From Succinivibrio dextrinosolvens DSM 3072 (GTDB lineage Bacteria > Pseudomonadota > Gammaproteobacteria > Enterobacterales > Succinivibrionaceae), in NCBI RefSeq assembly GCF_900167015.1, contig NZ_FUXX01000002.1, positions 1-64,000 of the forward strand: DNA of 64,000 bases, in the 5' to 3' direction. How positions within the stretch are numbered: the first letter of the stretch is position 1; each line of letters starts with the position of its first letter. The position numbers were made by a program, and so were the translations under genes. This document shows positions 25,696 through 34,081 of the stretch, one piece after another. The notes beneath the pieces were generated by a model, which saw only the letters and a list, made by a program, of their open reading frames with translations, ran no database searches and was not told where the DNA came from.

Positions 25696-26631
25696 ATGGC
25701 TAAAATTTTAAATTACGGCTCATTAAATATCGATTATGTTTATGATGTGCCTCACTTTGTTAAAGCAGGTGAAACCCTATCATCAACAAGCAGAAACATC
25801 TTTGCCGGTGGAAAGGGATTAAATCAGTCAGTTGCTTTATCACGTGCTGGTGGCGATGTTTATCATGCCGGTGCAGTAGGTAAGGATGATTCTAAGATCC
25901 TTACTCAGGTTTTATCCGAAGATAAAATCGATTTCTCAAACATTGCTCTGAGAGACTGCCCTTCAGGACATACCATTATTCAGGTTGATTCAAAAGGACA
26001 GAACTGTATCATTCTTTATGGCGGTGCTAATCAGACAATCACGGAAGCCGATATTGATGCAACTCTGGCAAAATTTGACGCTGGAGATTTCATGGTTCTT
26101 CAGAACGAAACCAGCAATATCAGATACATGATTGAGAAGGCCTCTGCAAAGGGACTGAAGGTCTGCTTCAACGTATCTCCTTTTACAGATGAACTGTTAA
26201 AGCTGCCTTTAGAGAAGTGTGCCTATCTGATTGTAAATGAAATTGAAGGCGCTGCTATGGCAGGAGTTTCTGAGGACTCCGACCCATATGAGCTTTTAGA
26301 TAAGCTGTGTTCCAAGTTCCCTAAGACCTCATTTGTTCTGACTTTAGGATCAAGAGGTTCTATTCTAAAGGAAGTAGGTGCAGAGCCTATTTCATGCAGA
26401 GCATTCAAGGTAAACGCTGTGGATACAACTGCAGCAGGTGATACCTTCCTAGGCTACCTAATCTGCAATATTGCAACAGATATGAATCGTGCTCTGGCAC
26501 TCAAGGCCGCTACTGCCGCATCTGCTCTTGCTGTTCAGGTTAAGGGTGCAACTCCTTCTATTCCAAGAGCAAAGGATGTAATGGAGTTTATTAAGAAATC
26601 AAATCAGGAAGTCCTGACAGACAGACTATAA
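25696..26631 (+). CDS. rbsK: Ribokinase (PfkB family)
   Basis: A 311-residue sugar kinase. It has the PfkB N-terminal motif FAGGKGLNQSVALSRAGG (residues 37-53) and the C-terminal signature DTTAAGDTFLGYL with catalytic Asp249. Most features match RbsK, which makes ribose 5-phosphate, but the kinase could accept another furanose. It is followed by rbsD 9 bases later. ATG 25696 is chosen because AGGTGACGG supplies the SD; an in-frame GTG (25687) overlaps that SD. Confidence 0.85.
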   Translation: MAKILNYGSLNIDYVYDVPHFVKAGETLSSTSRNIFAGGKGLNQSVALSRAGGDVYHAGAVGKDDSKILTQVLSEDKIDFSNIALRDCPSGHTIIQVDSKGQNCIILYGGANQTITEADIDATLAKFDAGDFMVLQNETSNIRYMIEKASAKGLKVCFNVSPFTDELLKLPLEKCAYLIVNEIEGAAMAGVSEDSDPYELLDKLCSKFPKTSFVLTLGSRGSILKEVGAEPISCRAFKVNAVDTTAAGDTFLGYLICNIATDMNRALALKAATAASALAVQVKGATPSIPRAKDVMEFIKKSNQEVLTDRL

Positions 26632-26640
26632 GGATATAAA

Positions 26641-27042
26641 GTGAAAAAGATTGGCTGTTTAAATTCTGAATTATCTTACGTTATTTCAAAGCTTGGTCAT
26701 TTTGACACTCTGACTGTTGGAGACTGCGGTTTACCAGTTCCCCCTGGAGTTCAGAGAATTGATCTTGCTGTAACCTACGGTGTACCTGGCTTTTTTGATG
26801 TATTCAATGTAATTGATGCAGAAGCCAAGTTCCAGAAGGTTACCATTGCTTCAGAGTCTAAGACTCAGAATCCTGAATTTTATGAAAAAATCACTTCATG
26901 GGCACAGAAGAACGGTGTCGAGGTTGTCATGGTTCCTCATGAGGAGTTCAAGGCAGGCACCAAGAAGAGTGTTGCAGTGGTAAGAACAGGTGAGTGCAAG
27001 CCATACAGCAATGTTATTCTGGAATCTAACGTTTCTTTCTAG
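26641..27042 (+). CDS. rbsD: D-ribose pyranase (RbsD/FucU family)
   Basis: A 133-residue mutarotase that converts beta-D-ribopyranose to the furanose form used by ribokinase. Catalytic His20 (KLGHFDT), VGDCGLPVPPGVQRIDLA (residues 27-44) and the C-terminal VRTGECKPYSNVIL are diagnostic. It starts with GTG 26641 behind AAGGAT. Pairing with rbsK supports a ribose-type substrate for this half of the locus. E. coli RbsD has 139 residues. Confidence 0.93.
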   Translation: MKKIGCLNSELSYVISKLGHFDTLTVGDCGLPVPPGVQRIDLAVTYGVPGFFDVFNVIDAEAKFQKVTIASESKTQNPEFYEKITSWAQKNGVEVVMVPHEEFKAGTKKSVAVVRTGECKPYSNVILESNVSF

Positions 27043-27050
27043 TCTGACCT

Positions 27051-28295
27051 ATGGCTTCCGTTAACAATAAGGGAGAGGCAAATATTCTGCCTCTTTCTTA
27101 TGGACTGAGTCTTTTAAAACAGCTTCTCCCTGTTCCAACTCATATCTTCAAAAGTGACAGTCATTACTATGAAAAGTTCGATAAGGGAGAGCATGATTCA
27201 TGGAATGTCTTTAAGACGGATTATGAATTTCGTGTCCGGGTTGTTCAGAAGGTAAAGCAGTCAAGACTTACTATTATTGCTGACGAAAAACCTGTCGTAT
27301 ACGGTGGTGTCGCCTGTGCCGATGATCTGATTCTGATTATCGGACCTATCTCCATTACTGAGATTGACCAGAATTTCTGTAAGCTTTATGCATTAAAGCA
27401 CAATGCGGAAAATGTTGTTCCCTTCATGTGTTCAGTTCAGAAACTGGCATCCATTCTTCTGCTTATACACAGTTCTATTACAGGTGAATACATTTATCTT
27501 AGTGATTTTCTGAAAGAAACTGTTTTAAGTGATGACATAATTGAGAATACAAACAAGCAGTTTGCACGAATTTTTTCAGAACAGAGTCAGAGTCTGAATG
27601 TCAGAACCCATAACCCAGGATTGTTTGAAGAATCTATTAAAAACGCAATCTGCACTGGCGATGTTGCAGGTTTAAAACGAGCTCTGAACTCAATTTATTC
27701 AAGTATGAGAGGAACTCTTTCAAGAAATTCTCTTAGATCCGCCAAGAATCTTGCTATTGTGGATATAACCATAGCTACCAGAGCTGCAATTGATGTGGGG
27801 CTGTCGGTTGAGGAGATGTATACCATCTCAGATGGCTTTATCATGGAGGTTGAGGACTGTAAATACGAGTCTGATGCCGCAGCACTTGCTCATGCCTGTG
27901 CATTAAGATGCACTCAGAAGGTTGCAAAATTTCTATCAGACCAAAAGACCAAAAGTACATCTCTTTATGTAGATAGAGCCTGTCAGTATATCGATCATCA
28001 TGTTAACGATAAGTTTGATCTTCAGGAAATGTGCAGTAAGCTCAAGATAAGTTCAAGTTATCTGTCCAAGCTTTTTAAGCAGGAAAAGAACATGAGCATC
28101 GGTGATTACCTCAGAAAGCGCAAAATAGAAATTGCCAAGATGCTGTTACGTACAACGGACAGGAATATCAGTGAAATTGCCATGATTCTATCCTTTAACT
28201 CTCAAAGTCATTTTGGACGTGTTTTCCTAAAGGAAACCGGAATGACTCCCGCAGCCTACAAGAACTCAAAGGCTATCAGGGATTCGTTACTGTAG
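27051..28295 (+). CDS. AraC-family transcriptional regulator
   Basis: A 414-residue regulator. The last 100 residues form the double helix-turn-helix DNA-binding domain (DLQEMCSKLKISSSYLSKLF, then ISEIAMILSFNSQSHFGRVF and the GMTPAAYKNS end). The N-terminal 300 residues are not a recognised cupin and may hold a sensor domain. No SD is visible before ATG 27051, 8 bases after rbsD, so translation is probably coupled. It is the only regulator in the sugar locus and is a candidate activator of both halves. Possible operators are the palindromes at 25484 and 28993. Confidence 0.88.
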   Translation: MASVNNKGEANILPLSYGLSLLKQLLPVPTHIFKSDSHYYEKFDKGEHDSWNVFKTDYEFRVRVVQKVKQSRLTIIADEKPVVYGGVACADDLILIIGPISITEIDQNFCKLYALKHNAENVVPFMCSVQKLASILLLIHSSITGEYIYLSDFLKETVLSDDIIENTNKQFARIFSEQSQSLNVRTHNPGLFEESIKNAICTGDVAGLKRALNSIYSSMRGTLSRNSLRSAKNLAIVDITIATRAAIDVGLSVEEMYTISDGFIMEVEDCKYESDAAALAHACALRCTQKVAKFLSDQKTKSTSLYVDRACQYIDHHVNDKFDLQEMCSKLKISSSYLSKLFKQEKNMSIGDYLRKRKIEIAKMLLRTTDRNISEIAMILSFNSQSHFGRVFLKETGMTPAAYKNSKAIRDSLL

Positions 28296-28304
28296 GAGTC
28301 TGTT

Positions 28305-28985
28305 ATGACTGGATTTAAATACGATAGAAACTTTCTAAGAGAACACTATGACTCGATACTGCAGAAAAACTATAAGACTCTGCTTGCTGGTGGTAACGGC
28401 AGAATAGATTTCACTGACTTTGTTGAAAATAACGTCAGATCTCTTGTTGTTCTAATAAGACTTACAAAAGATGTAGGACAGAGAATTTCTGCCTGCATTG
28501 AAAGTCTTAAGAGAATTGAGCCAGATATGTACTTTTATCCTCAGCAGGATTTTCATGTAACTGTTCTTGATGTCTTAAAGGGAGAGGCAGGCAGACAGAT
28601 TCCAGAGAATATATCGCAGTATATTGACGCTGTAAGAGAATGTGCAAAGAGCATTACCCCTTTTGAGATTGAGTTTGATGGTCTTACTGCAAGTGATAAT
28701 GCAGTTATGGTTCGCGGTTTTTATGAGCCGCAGCTTCAGATACTAAGGGAAAAACTGCGACATGAACTACGAGCTCGTAACCTTATTCTGGATGAAAGAT
28801 ACGAAACATTCTCCTCCCATGTAACAATTGCTCGCCTGTGCGATAAATATTCTGAGCCTGCAAAAATTCTTTCTTTTGTAAATACTCCAGTATCCTTCGG
28901 AAAAATGCGTGTCAAATCGCTTGAAATCAGCTTTCACAGCTGGTGCGACTCAAAGAAAAAAGTCCTTTGTGAACTTCCTCTGTAA
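28305..28985 (+). CDS. 2H phosphoesterase superfamily protein (LigT/CPDase-like)
   Basis: A 226-residue protein with the two H-x-T motifs of the 2H superfamily: His84 in DFHVTVLDV and His172 in SSHVTIARL, 88 residues apart. Family members open 2',3'- or 1'',2''-cyclic phosphates, such as ADP-ribose cyclic phosphate, or ligate RNA ends. It lies 9 bases after the AraC gene, with a strong AGGAG, and is the last gene of the ribose-type unit. That context suggests a pentose cyclic phosphate or nucleoside-derived substrate, but this is inference only. Confidence 0.8.
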   Translation: MTGFKYDRNFLREHYDSILQKNYKTLLAGGNGRIDFTDFVENNVRSLVVLIRLTKDVGQRISACIESLKRIEPDMYFYPQQDFHVTVLDVLKGEAGRQIPENISQYIDAVRECAKSITPFEIEFDGLTASDNAVMVRGFYEPQLQILREKLRHELRARNLILDERYETFSSHVTIARLCDKYSEPAKILSFVNTPVSFGKMRVKSLEISFHSWCDSKKKVLCELPL

Positions 28986-28992
28986 ACACTTC

Positions 28993-29206
28993 TGATTGAA
29001 TTTAATCAATATTTTTCTCAATAATGAATAAATGTCACAATTTTGGATTGAAATCGAGCATTTTTTGATCCCTTGCTCAATTTTAGGGAGAATGAAAATA
29101 GAATTATGACAAAAAAGAGATTTTTGTGATAAGTGATGCTTAAGCGTTTAAATATAATTTAGGGGTAATAAGAAACTTCTGTTGCTATCCCTAACAAAAG
29201 CAACAG
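28993..29206 (+). promoter_or_regulatory. Promoter/operator region of the ABC sugar operon
   Basis: The 255-base gap before the binding-protein gene holds four signals. One is a 16-base imperfect palindrome, tgattgaatttaatca (28993-29008). One is an inverted pair, gagca/tgctc (29056-29060, 29074-29078). A consensus -10 TATAAT lies at 29153-29158 without a good -35. A leader hairpin, ctgttgct/agcaacag (29179-29186, 29199-29206), follows. The weak -35 points to activator dependence, plausibly by the upstream AraC protein. No convincing CRP site was found. Confidence 0.5.
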
Positions 29207-29240
29207 CTAATCAAAGAACATACATAGTAGGAGTCATTAA

Positions 29241-30206
29241 ATGAAAATAACAAAATTCTGTGCATCAGTTGCAATGGTGTTAGCTGCATCATCAATGGCA
29301 GCATCAGTTCAGGCTGCAGAGGCAAAGCGCCTAACTGGTGGTGGTTCAAACATCATGTATATCATCACCCCATCTCACTCAAATCCTTTCTTCAAGACTG
29401 AGGCTGAGGTTGCTTCTAAGACTGCAAAAGAATTAGGTTACACCGTAAAGATGGTTTCACACGATGATAGCCCTGTAAAACAGTCAGAGCTATTTGAGAC
29501 TGCAATTTCTGATAAGGCTGCAGCTATTATCTGTGATAATGCAGGTGCTGATGCTACTGTAGCAGCTGTAAAGCGTGCTTACGACAACAATATTCCAACC
29601 TTCCTGTTTGACCGTGAAATCAACGAGCAGGGCATTGCTATCACTCAGATCGTTGCTAACAACTATCAGGGTGCAAAGGGTGCTGCTGAAGTATTCGTAG
29701 AGGCAATGGAAGAAGAAGGTGAGTATGCAGAGCTATTCGGTATTGACTCAGATACCAATGCAAAGACACGTTCAACTGCATTCCACGAGGTTATTGACCA
29801 GTATCCAGATATGAAGATGGTAGCAGTTCAGACTGCAAACTGGGATCAGAACCTAGCTTACTCAAAGATGGAGACCATTCTTCAGTCATATCCAAATCTA
29901 AAGGGTGTTATTTCTGGCAACGACAACATGGCTGTTGGTGCAGCTGCTGCTATCAAGGCTGCAGGCAAGACCCTGAAGATCATCGGTGTTGACGGTTCTA
30001 ACGATGCTCGTGACGAGATCTTAGCTGGCAACATGACTGCTACTGCAATGCAGCCTGCTGCTTTAATTGCTGAGATGGCTGTTAAGCAGGCAGACCAGTA
30101 CCTGAAGACTGGTACAACTGGCCAGCCAGAGAAGCAGTTAATCGACTGCATCATCATAACCAAAGACAATGCTAAGAAGTTAAACGACTTTACATTAGCT
30201 AAGTAA
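29241..30206 (+). CDS. Sugar ABC transporter substrate-binding protein (RbsB-like)
   Basis: A 321-residue periplasmic protein with a signal peptide (cleavage near residue 26, SVQAAEA) and the type I periplasmic-binding fold: ITPSHSNPFF (ligand loop), DRE in FLFDREINEQ, and a C-terminal GVDGSNDARDEIL. These features match pentose/ribose-type binding proteins of the RbsB family. The strong SD is TAGGAG. It is the first gene of the nine-gene transport and catabolism run. A hairpin right after it (30218-30239) would keep its mRNA most abundant. The ligand is probably a pentose. Confidence 0.9.
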   Translation: MKITKFCASVAMVLAASSMAASVQAAEAKRLTGGGSNIMYIITPSHSNPFFKTEAEVASKTAKELGYTVKMVSHDDSPVKQSELFETAISDKAAAIICDNAGADATVAAVKRAYDNNIPTFLFDREINEQGIAITQIVANNYQGAKGAAEVFVEAMEEEGEYAELFGIDSDTNAKTRSTAFHEVIDQYPDMKMVAVQTANWDQNLAYSKMETILQSYPNLKGVISGNDNMAVGAAAAIKAAGKTLKIIGVDGSNDARDEILAGNMTATAMQPAALIAEMAVKQADQYLKTGTTGQPEKQLIDCIIITKDNAKKLNDFTLAK

Positions 30207-30217
30207 ACCTCAATGTT

Positions 30218-30239
30218 TGCGCCACACTTCTGTGGCGCA
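30218..30239 (+). terminator. Attenuating hairpin after the binding-protein gene
   Basis: A perfect 9-base GC-rich stem (tgcgccaca 30218-30226, tgtggcgca 30231-30239) with a CTTC tetraloop is followed by only three Ts. It looks like a partial terminator or mRNA stabiliser, as is common after binding-protein genes. Confidence 0.75.
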
Positions 30240-30318
30240 TTTAAATAAGAATAACTAGTTAAGAGCAGGGTGCTTTTTGCACTCATAGGGGTTTTTTCGC
30301 CTCAAACAGGAGAACATC

Positions 30319-30960
30319 ATGTCAAAAGCTCGCGTAATAATTGCAGGTCTGGCAGTCGCTTTTCTAGCATATGCAGGCCTTTCTGCTACTGTTGTTAAGG
30401 AAGGTCAGGAAGCAACATTAACCGGTGAGGTAGCATTCGACCCAACAACCGTGGCAAAGAATTTCTGGGCAGAAAAATCAAAGGATTATTTTGAGAAGAA
30501 TGCTGTTGATTTAACAACTCTGATCAAGGAAGCAGACGGTGACTTTAATTCTGTTGCCTCTAAATACGGATATTACTCAATGGGTGATAAAGGTGAACTG
30601 TCCTTTATCGTCAAAGGTTCAGGAAAGGTAACCGAAGTTAAGAACAAACTTCGTTCAGGTTATTTCTCTTTTGATTTAAACGGCAATCCTTCAGAGGACG
30701 TTAAGACAAGAATTCAGATTGGTCCTGTTTTCAAAGGCTCAGCTGTAAGAGATTCAATCAGCCTTATCAGCTACGATGATTACACCAATCAGATCGAGTG
30801 GGCTCAGGTTTCAGTAGCATTCCACGAACTTATCACCAGAGATGTTCTTTCAAAAATCAATATGGATGAACTTAACGGAAAAGAATTTGATTTCCTAGGA
30901 TGCTTTACAGTAAAACCAGGTCCTCTTCAGATTACTCCTGTTGAGCTGACTGTAAAGTAG
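30319..30960 (+). CDS. DUF2291 family protein
   Basis: A 213-residue protein with an N-terminal membrane anchor or signal (about residues 6-24) and no lipobox Cys. The pattern of the mature part (VAFDPTTVAKNFWAEK near residue 40; FKGSAVRDSISLISYDDYTNQIEWAQVS near residue 138) matches the DUF2291 family as I know it. That family is repeatedly encoded between the binding protein and ATPase of ribose-type ABC transporters. Its biochemical role is unknown; a periplasmic accessory to uptake is the usual guess. The SD is AGGAGA. Confidence 0.75.
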   Translation: MSKARVIIAGLAVAFLAYAGLSATVVKEGQEATLTGEVAFDPTTVAKNFWAEKSKDYFEKNAVDLTTLIKEADGDFNSVASKYGYYSMGDKGELSFIVKGSGKVTEVKNKLRSGYFSFDLNGNPSEDVKTRIQIGPVFKGSAVRDSISLISYDDYTNQIEWAQVSVAFHELITRDVLSKINMDELNGKEFDFLGCFTVKPGPLQITPVELTVK

Positions 30961-30971
30961 GAGCGCGGTAA

Positions 30972-32507
30972 ATGAGCAACGAAAACGAAGAGATCTATTT
31001 ACACGCTGAGAAGATAGACAAAATCTATCCTGGTACCAAAGCACTGGATCAGGTTTCTTTTGATATCAAGCGTGGCAAGGTAAACGTTCTGATTGGTGAG
31101 AACGGTGCCGGTAAATCAACTCTGATGCGTATCATCGCAGGTATTGAGAAACAGTCATCAGGTAAGCTGTACCTTCAGGGTAAAGAGGTTGAGTTCAATT
31201 CAACTGTTGATGCTCGTGAGCATGGTATTGCCATTATTCACCAGGAATTATGTCTGTTCCCTAACATGACTGTGTTCCAGAACCTTTTCATGTCATCAGA
31301 GCGTACCAAGAACGGAATTCTAGATGATGCAGAACACAGAAAGCTTGCAAAGCAGGTTCTGGCAAGACTGAATTACCCTATCGACCCTGACACCATGGTT
31401 GGTGATTTAAGAGTAGGTCAGCAGCAGATGATTGAAATTGCAAGAAATCTTCTGATCCCTAATCTTAAGATTCTGATCATGGATGAGCCTACCTCATCTC
31501 TATCAGAGCAGGAAGTTGATGTTCTGTTCAACATCATGCGTGAGCTGACCGCAACAGGTATCTCAATTGTTTATATTTCTCACCGATTAGAAGAGCTGAT
31601 GAGAATCGGTGACTATGTAACCATCTTCCGTGACGGCAAGCTGGTTGCTGATGCTGCTGTAAAGGACATTGATGTACCTTGGATTGTTAAGCAGATGGTC
31701 GGTGAAGGCAAGAGCTATCCAAAGCGTGATGTAGCTGTTGACTGGTCCAAGACCAGCAAGGTTTTACAGGTCAAGGATCTTACCCTGCCAAAGAATGGTG
31801 GCGGTTATCTTCTAAACAAGGTTTCATTTGATCTGCACGAAGGTGAGGTATTAGGTATCTACGGACTATTAGGTGCAGGTAGAACCGAAATCTTCGAATG
31901 CATTATGGGTATGCGTCCAACACATACCGGTGAAGTTTATCTGAATGGAGAAAAGATCGAGATTGGTTCTGTTCCAGAGCAGATTAAGAAAGGATTTGCC
32001 TGGCTTCCAGAAGATCGTCAGCGTGACGGTCTGGTTCAGACCATGAGCATTGACAAGAATATCGCTCTGTCAAATATCTCCGAGTACACCAATGCACTGG
32101 GACTGATTGATAAGAGAAGAGAAAGTGCTGCAACTGAGGACATGATTAAGGATGTTCACATTAAGGTTGCAGATAAGGAACTTCCAATTCTTTCCTTATC
32201 AGGCGGTAACCAGCAGAAGGTGGTATTCGCCAAGGGTGCTCTGACCAAACCAAAGATCATGCTGCTGGATGAACCTTCCCGTGGTATTGATATCGGTGCG
32301 AAGACCGAAATCTTCAACCTGATTTATCAGTATGCAAAGAAGGGGGTTTCACTTCTGGTTGTATCTTCAGAGCTTGAGGAAATCATCGCTATCGCCGACC
32401 GCATTATTGTTCTGTCAAACGGCATTAAGACTGCAGAACTTACAGGCAGCGATATTACTCAGGACAATCTTGTAAAAGCTTCATATATGGGCCACAAAGC
32501 TCATTAA
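30972..32507 (+). CDS. Sugar ABC transporter ATP-binding protein (RbsA/MglA-like, two domains)
   Basis: A 511-residue tandem ATPase. The first domain has a full Walker A, GENGAGKST (residues 42-50), and MDEPTSSL. The second has the degenerate GLLGAGRTE in place of Walker A and the signature LSGGNQQKV. This asymmetry is standard for RbsA/MglA/XylG. It energises import through the adjacent permease. It starts 11 bases after the DUF2291 gene with the SD TAGGAG. Substrate class is pentose or hexose. Confidence 0.95.
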   Translation: MSNENEEIYLHAEKIDKIYPGTKALDQVSFDIKRGKVNVLIGENGAGKSTLMRIIAGIEKQSSGKLYLQGKEVEFNSTVDAREHGIAIIHQELCLFPNMTVFQNLFMSSERTKNGILDDAEHRKLAKQVLARLNYPIDPDTMVGDLRVGQQQMIEIARNLLIPNLKILIMDEPTSSLSEQEVDVLFNIMRELTATGISIVYISHRLEELMRIGDYVTIFRDGKLVADAAVKDIDVPWIVKQMVGEGKSYPKRDVAVDWSKTSKVLQVKDLTLPKNGGGYLLNKVSFDLHEGEVLGIYGLLGAGRTEIFECIMGMRPTHTGEVYLNGEKIEIGSVPEQIKKGFAWLPEDRQRDGLVQTMSIDKNIALSNISEYTNALGLIDKRRESAATEDMIKDVHIKVADKELPILSLSGGNQQKVVFAKGALTKPKIMLLDEPSRGIDIGAKTEIFNLIYQYAKKGVSLLVVSSELEEIIAIADRIIVLSNGIKTAELTGSDITQDNLVKASYMGHKAH

Positions 32508-32527
32508 AGGAATTCGGAGAATAAAAA

Positions 32528-33550
32528 ATGAATAAAAATGATGTAATTATGACCATACTCAAGGGCCGTACCCTGATTGTGCTGACCCTGTTAGTCATAT
32601 TCTTTTCCTGTGCAAGTGAATCCTTCTTTACTTCACAGTCACTGCTTCTGATTGCAAAGCACGTTGCTCTGTACGGTATCTTAGGTATTGGTATGACCTA
32701 TGTGCTGGTAACCGGCGGTATCGACCTTTCAGTAGGTTCTGTAGTTGGTTTATCCGGTATGATTGCAGGTTTACTGATTAATCATGGTTTCACCATGTTT
32801 GGTTACACCTTCTACTTCTCAATTCCAGTAATCGTACTGATTGCTATCTTTATCGGTGTGATAGTAGGTCTTATCAACGGTATCATCATCACCAAGTTTG
32901 CTGTTGCTCCATTTATTGCAACCCTAGGTATGATGTATGTTGCTCGTGGTGCCGCAAACCTAACCTCTAACGGTGCAACCTTCCCTAACCTTGTAGGTAA
33001 AGAAGCTTTAGGCAATACAGGTTTTGAAATCTTCGGCCGTGATATTGCAGGTTTCCCTGTAGCTGTAATGATTCTAATTATCATTGCAATCATTGCTGCA
33101 GTTATTCTTCGTAAGACTCCTTTCGGCTGGCATATCCTTGCAATCGGTGGTAACGAGCGCGCTGCAAAGCTTTCAGGTGTTCATGTAGATAACGACAAGA
33201 TCCTGGTTTACATGTTCTCTGGTGCATGTGCTGCAATTGTAGGTATTATCGCTACCTCTCAGCTGGTTGCTTCCCACCCAATGACCGGTAACACATGGGA
33301 AATGAACGCTATTGCTGCTGCTGTTTTAGGCGGTACATCTCTAATGGGCGGTGTTGGAACCATCGTTGGTACAGTAATCGGTGCCTTCATTATCGGCGTT
33401 ATCTCAGACGGTATGGTTATGTGCGGTGTTTCAGAGTTCTGGCAGATGATCATCAAGGGCCTTGTAATTGTTCTTGCAGTTATCATCGATCAGTACCAGC
33501 GTTCTCTACAGGCTCGCATGGCTCTACAGGCAAGAAACGAGAACAAGTAA
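32528..33550 (+). CDS. Sugar ABC transporter permease (RbsC-like)
   Basis: A 340-residue inner-membrane protein with eight to ten helices. The family markers are GMTYVLVTGGIDLSVGS (near residue 60), FIATLGMMYVARG and NEMNAI-type AAAVLGGTSLMGGVG followed by VIGAFIIGVI. It forms a homodimeric channel with the tandem ATPase. It follows the ATPase by 20 bases, with the SD GGAG. The EIIA gene starts 17 bases after it. Confidence 0.95.
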   Translation: MNKNDVIMTILKGRTLIVLTLLVIFFSCASESFFTSQSLLLIAKHVALYGILGIGMTYVLVTGGIDLSVGSVVGLSGMIAGLLINHGFTMFGYTFYFSIPVIVLIAIFIGVIVGLINGIIITKFAVAPFIATLGMMYVARGAANLTSNGATFPNLVGKEALGNTGFEIFGRDIAGFPVAVMILIIIAIIAAVILRKTPFGWHILAIGGNERAAKLSGVHVDNDKILVYMFSGACAAIVGIIATSQLVASHPMTGNTWEMNAIAAAVLGGTSLMGGVGTIVGTVIGAFIIGVISDGMVMCGVSEFWQMIIKGLVIVLAVIIDQYQRSLQARMALQARNENK

Positions 33551-33567
33551 ACACAAGGTGGCGAGAT

Positions 33568-34053
33568 ATGTTTTTTAATGAAAAAGGCGAGGAAATCCTC
33601 GCCGCCTTAAGCGGAAATGTAATTTCAATCACTGATGTTGAAAGTCCTATTTTCGCAGGAAAGGTAGTAGGCGACGGTGTTGCGATTGTTCCATATGACG
33701 GACTTGCTGTGGCACCTATTTCAGGAGTCGTATCTTTTGTCGGAGAACAGAAGCATACCTACGGTATTACAGGCTTTGACGGAACAGAGGTTCTGATTCA
33801 TCTTGGCATCGGTACAGTTGAGCTTAAGGGTGAAGGTTTTACTCCTTATGTCCAGAAGGGAGATAGAGTAAATGCTGGTGATCCAATCTGCAATGTGAAC
33901 TGGAATCTGGTAAAGGAGAGAAATCTTGATATTACCTCACCTGTTGTTATTACTTCAGGTTCAATGGAAAAGATAAAAAGACTGACTGTACTTCAGGGAC
34001 TTGCACAGGCAGGTAAGACAGCCTGCATGCGATATGTACCTGTAAAAAAATAA
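33568..34053 (+). CDS. Stand-alone PTS glucose-type EIIA domain protein
   Basis: A 161-residue protein homologous to EIIA-Glc (Crr). The two active-site histidines are His63 (QKHTYGI) and His78 (EVLIHLGI), 15 residues apart like His75/His90 of E. coli Crr. The block HLGIGTVELKGEGF is nearly family consensus. EIIA-Glc takes phosphate from HPr and regulates transporters and adenylate cyclase. Here it is embedded in an ABC sugar operon with no PTS permease. ATG 33568 follows AAGGTGG. A regulatory role at this ABC transporter or kinase is inference; a diverged Crr paralog in normal PTS use is the alternative. Confidence 0.88.
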   Translation: MFFNEKGEEILAALSGNVISITDVESPIFAGKVVGDGVAIVPYDGLAVAPISGVVSFVGEQKHTYGITGFDGTEVLIHLGIGTVELKGEGFTPYVQKGDRVNAGDPICNVNWNLVKERNLDITSPVVITSGSMEKIKRLTVLQGLAQAGKTACMRYVPVKK

Positions 34054-34081
34054 ATTTTTCAAACAAATAAAAGGATCAATC

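Noticed and set aside
29125-29140. CRP site before the ABC sugar operon
   Set aside because: Only one half-site (TGTGA) matches; the other half reads ATGCT and the spacing to the -10 is wrong for known CRP promoter classes.
33295-33567. Long N-terminal extension of the EIIA gene
   Set aside because: The in-frame extension overlaps the permease gene in another frame and reads as Arg/Cys-rich nonsense; ATG 33568 has an SD and starts the EIIA fold.
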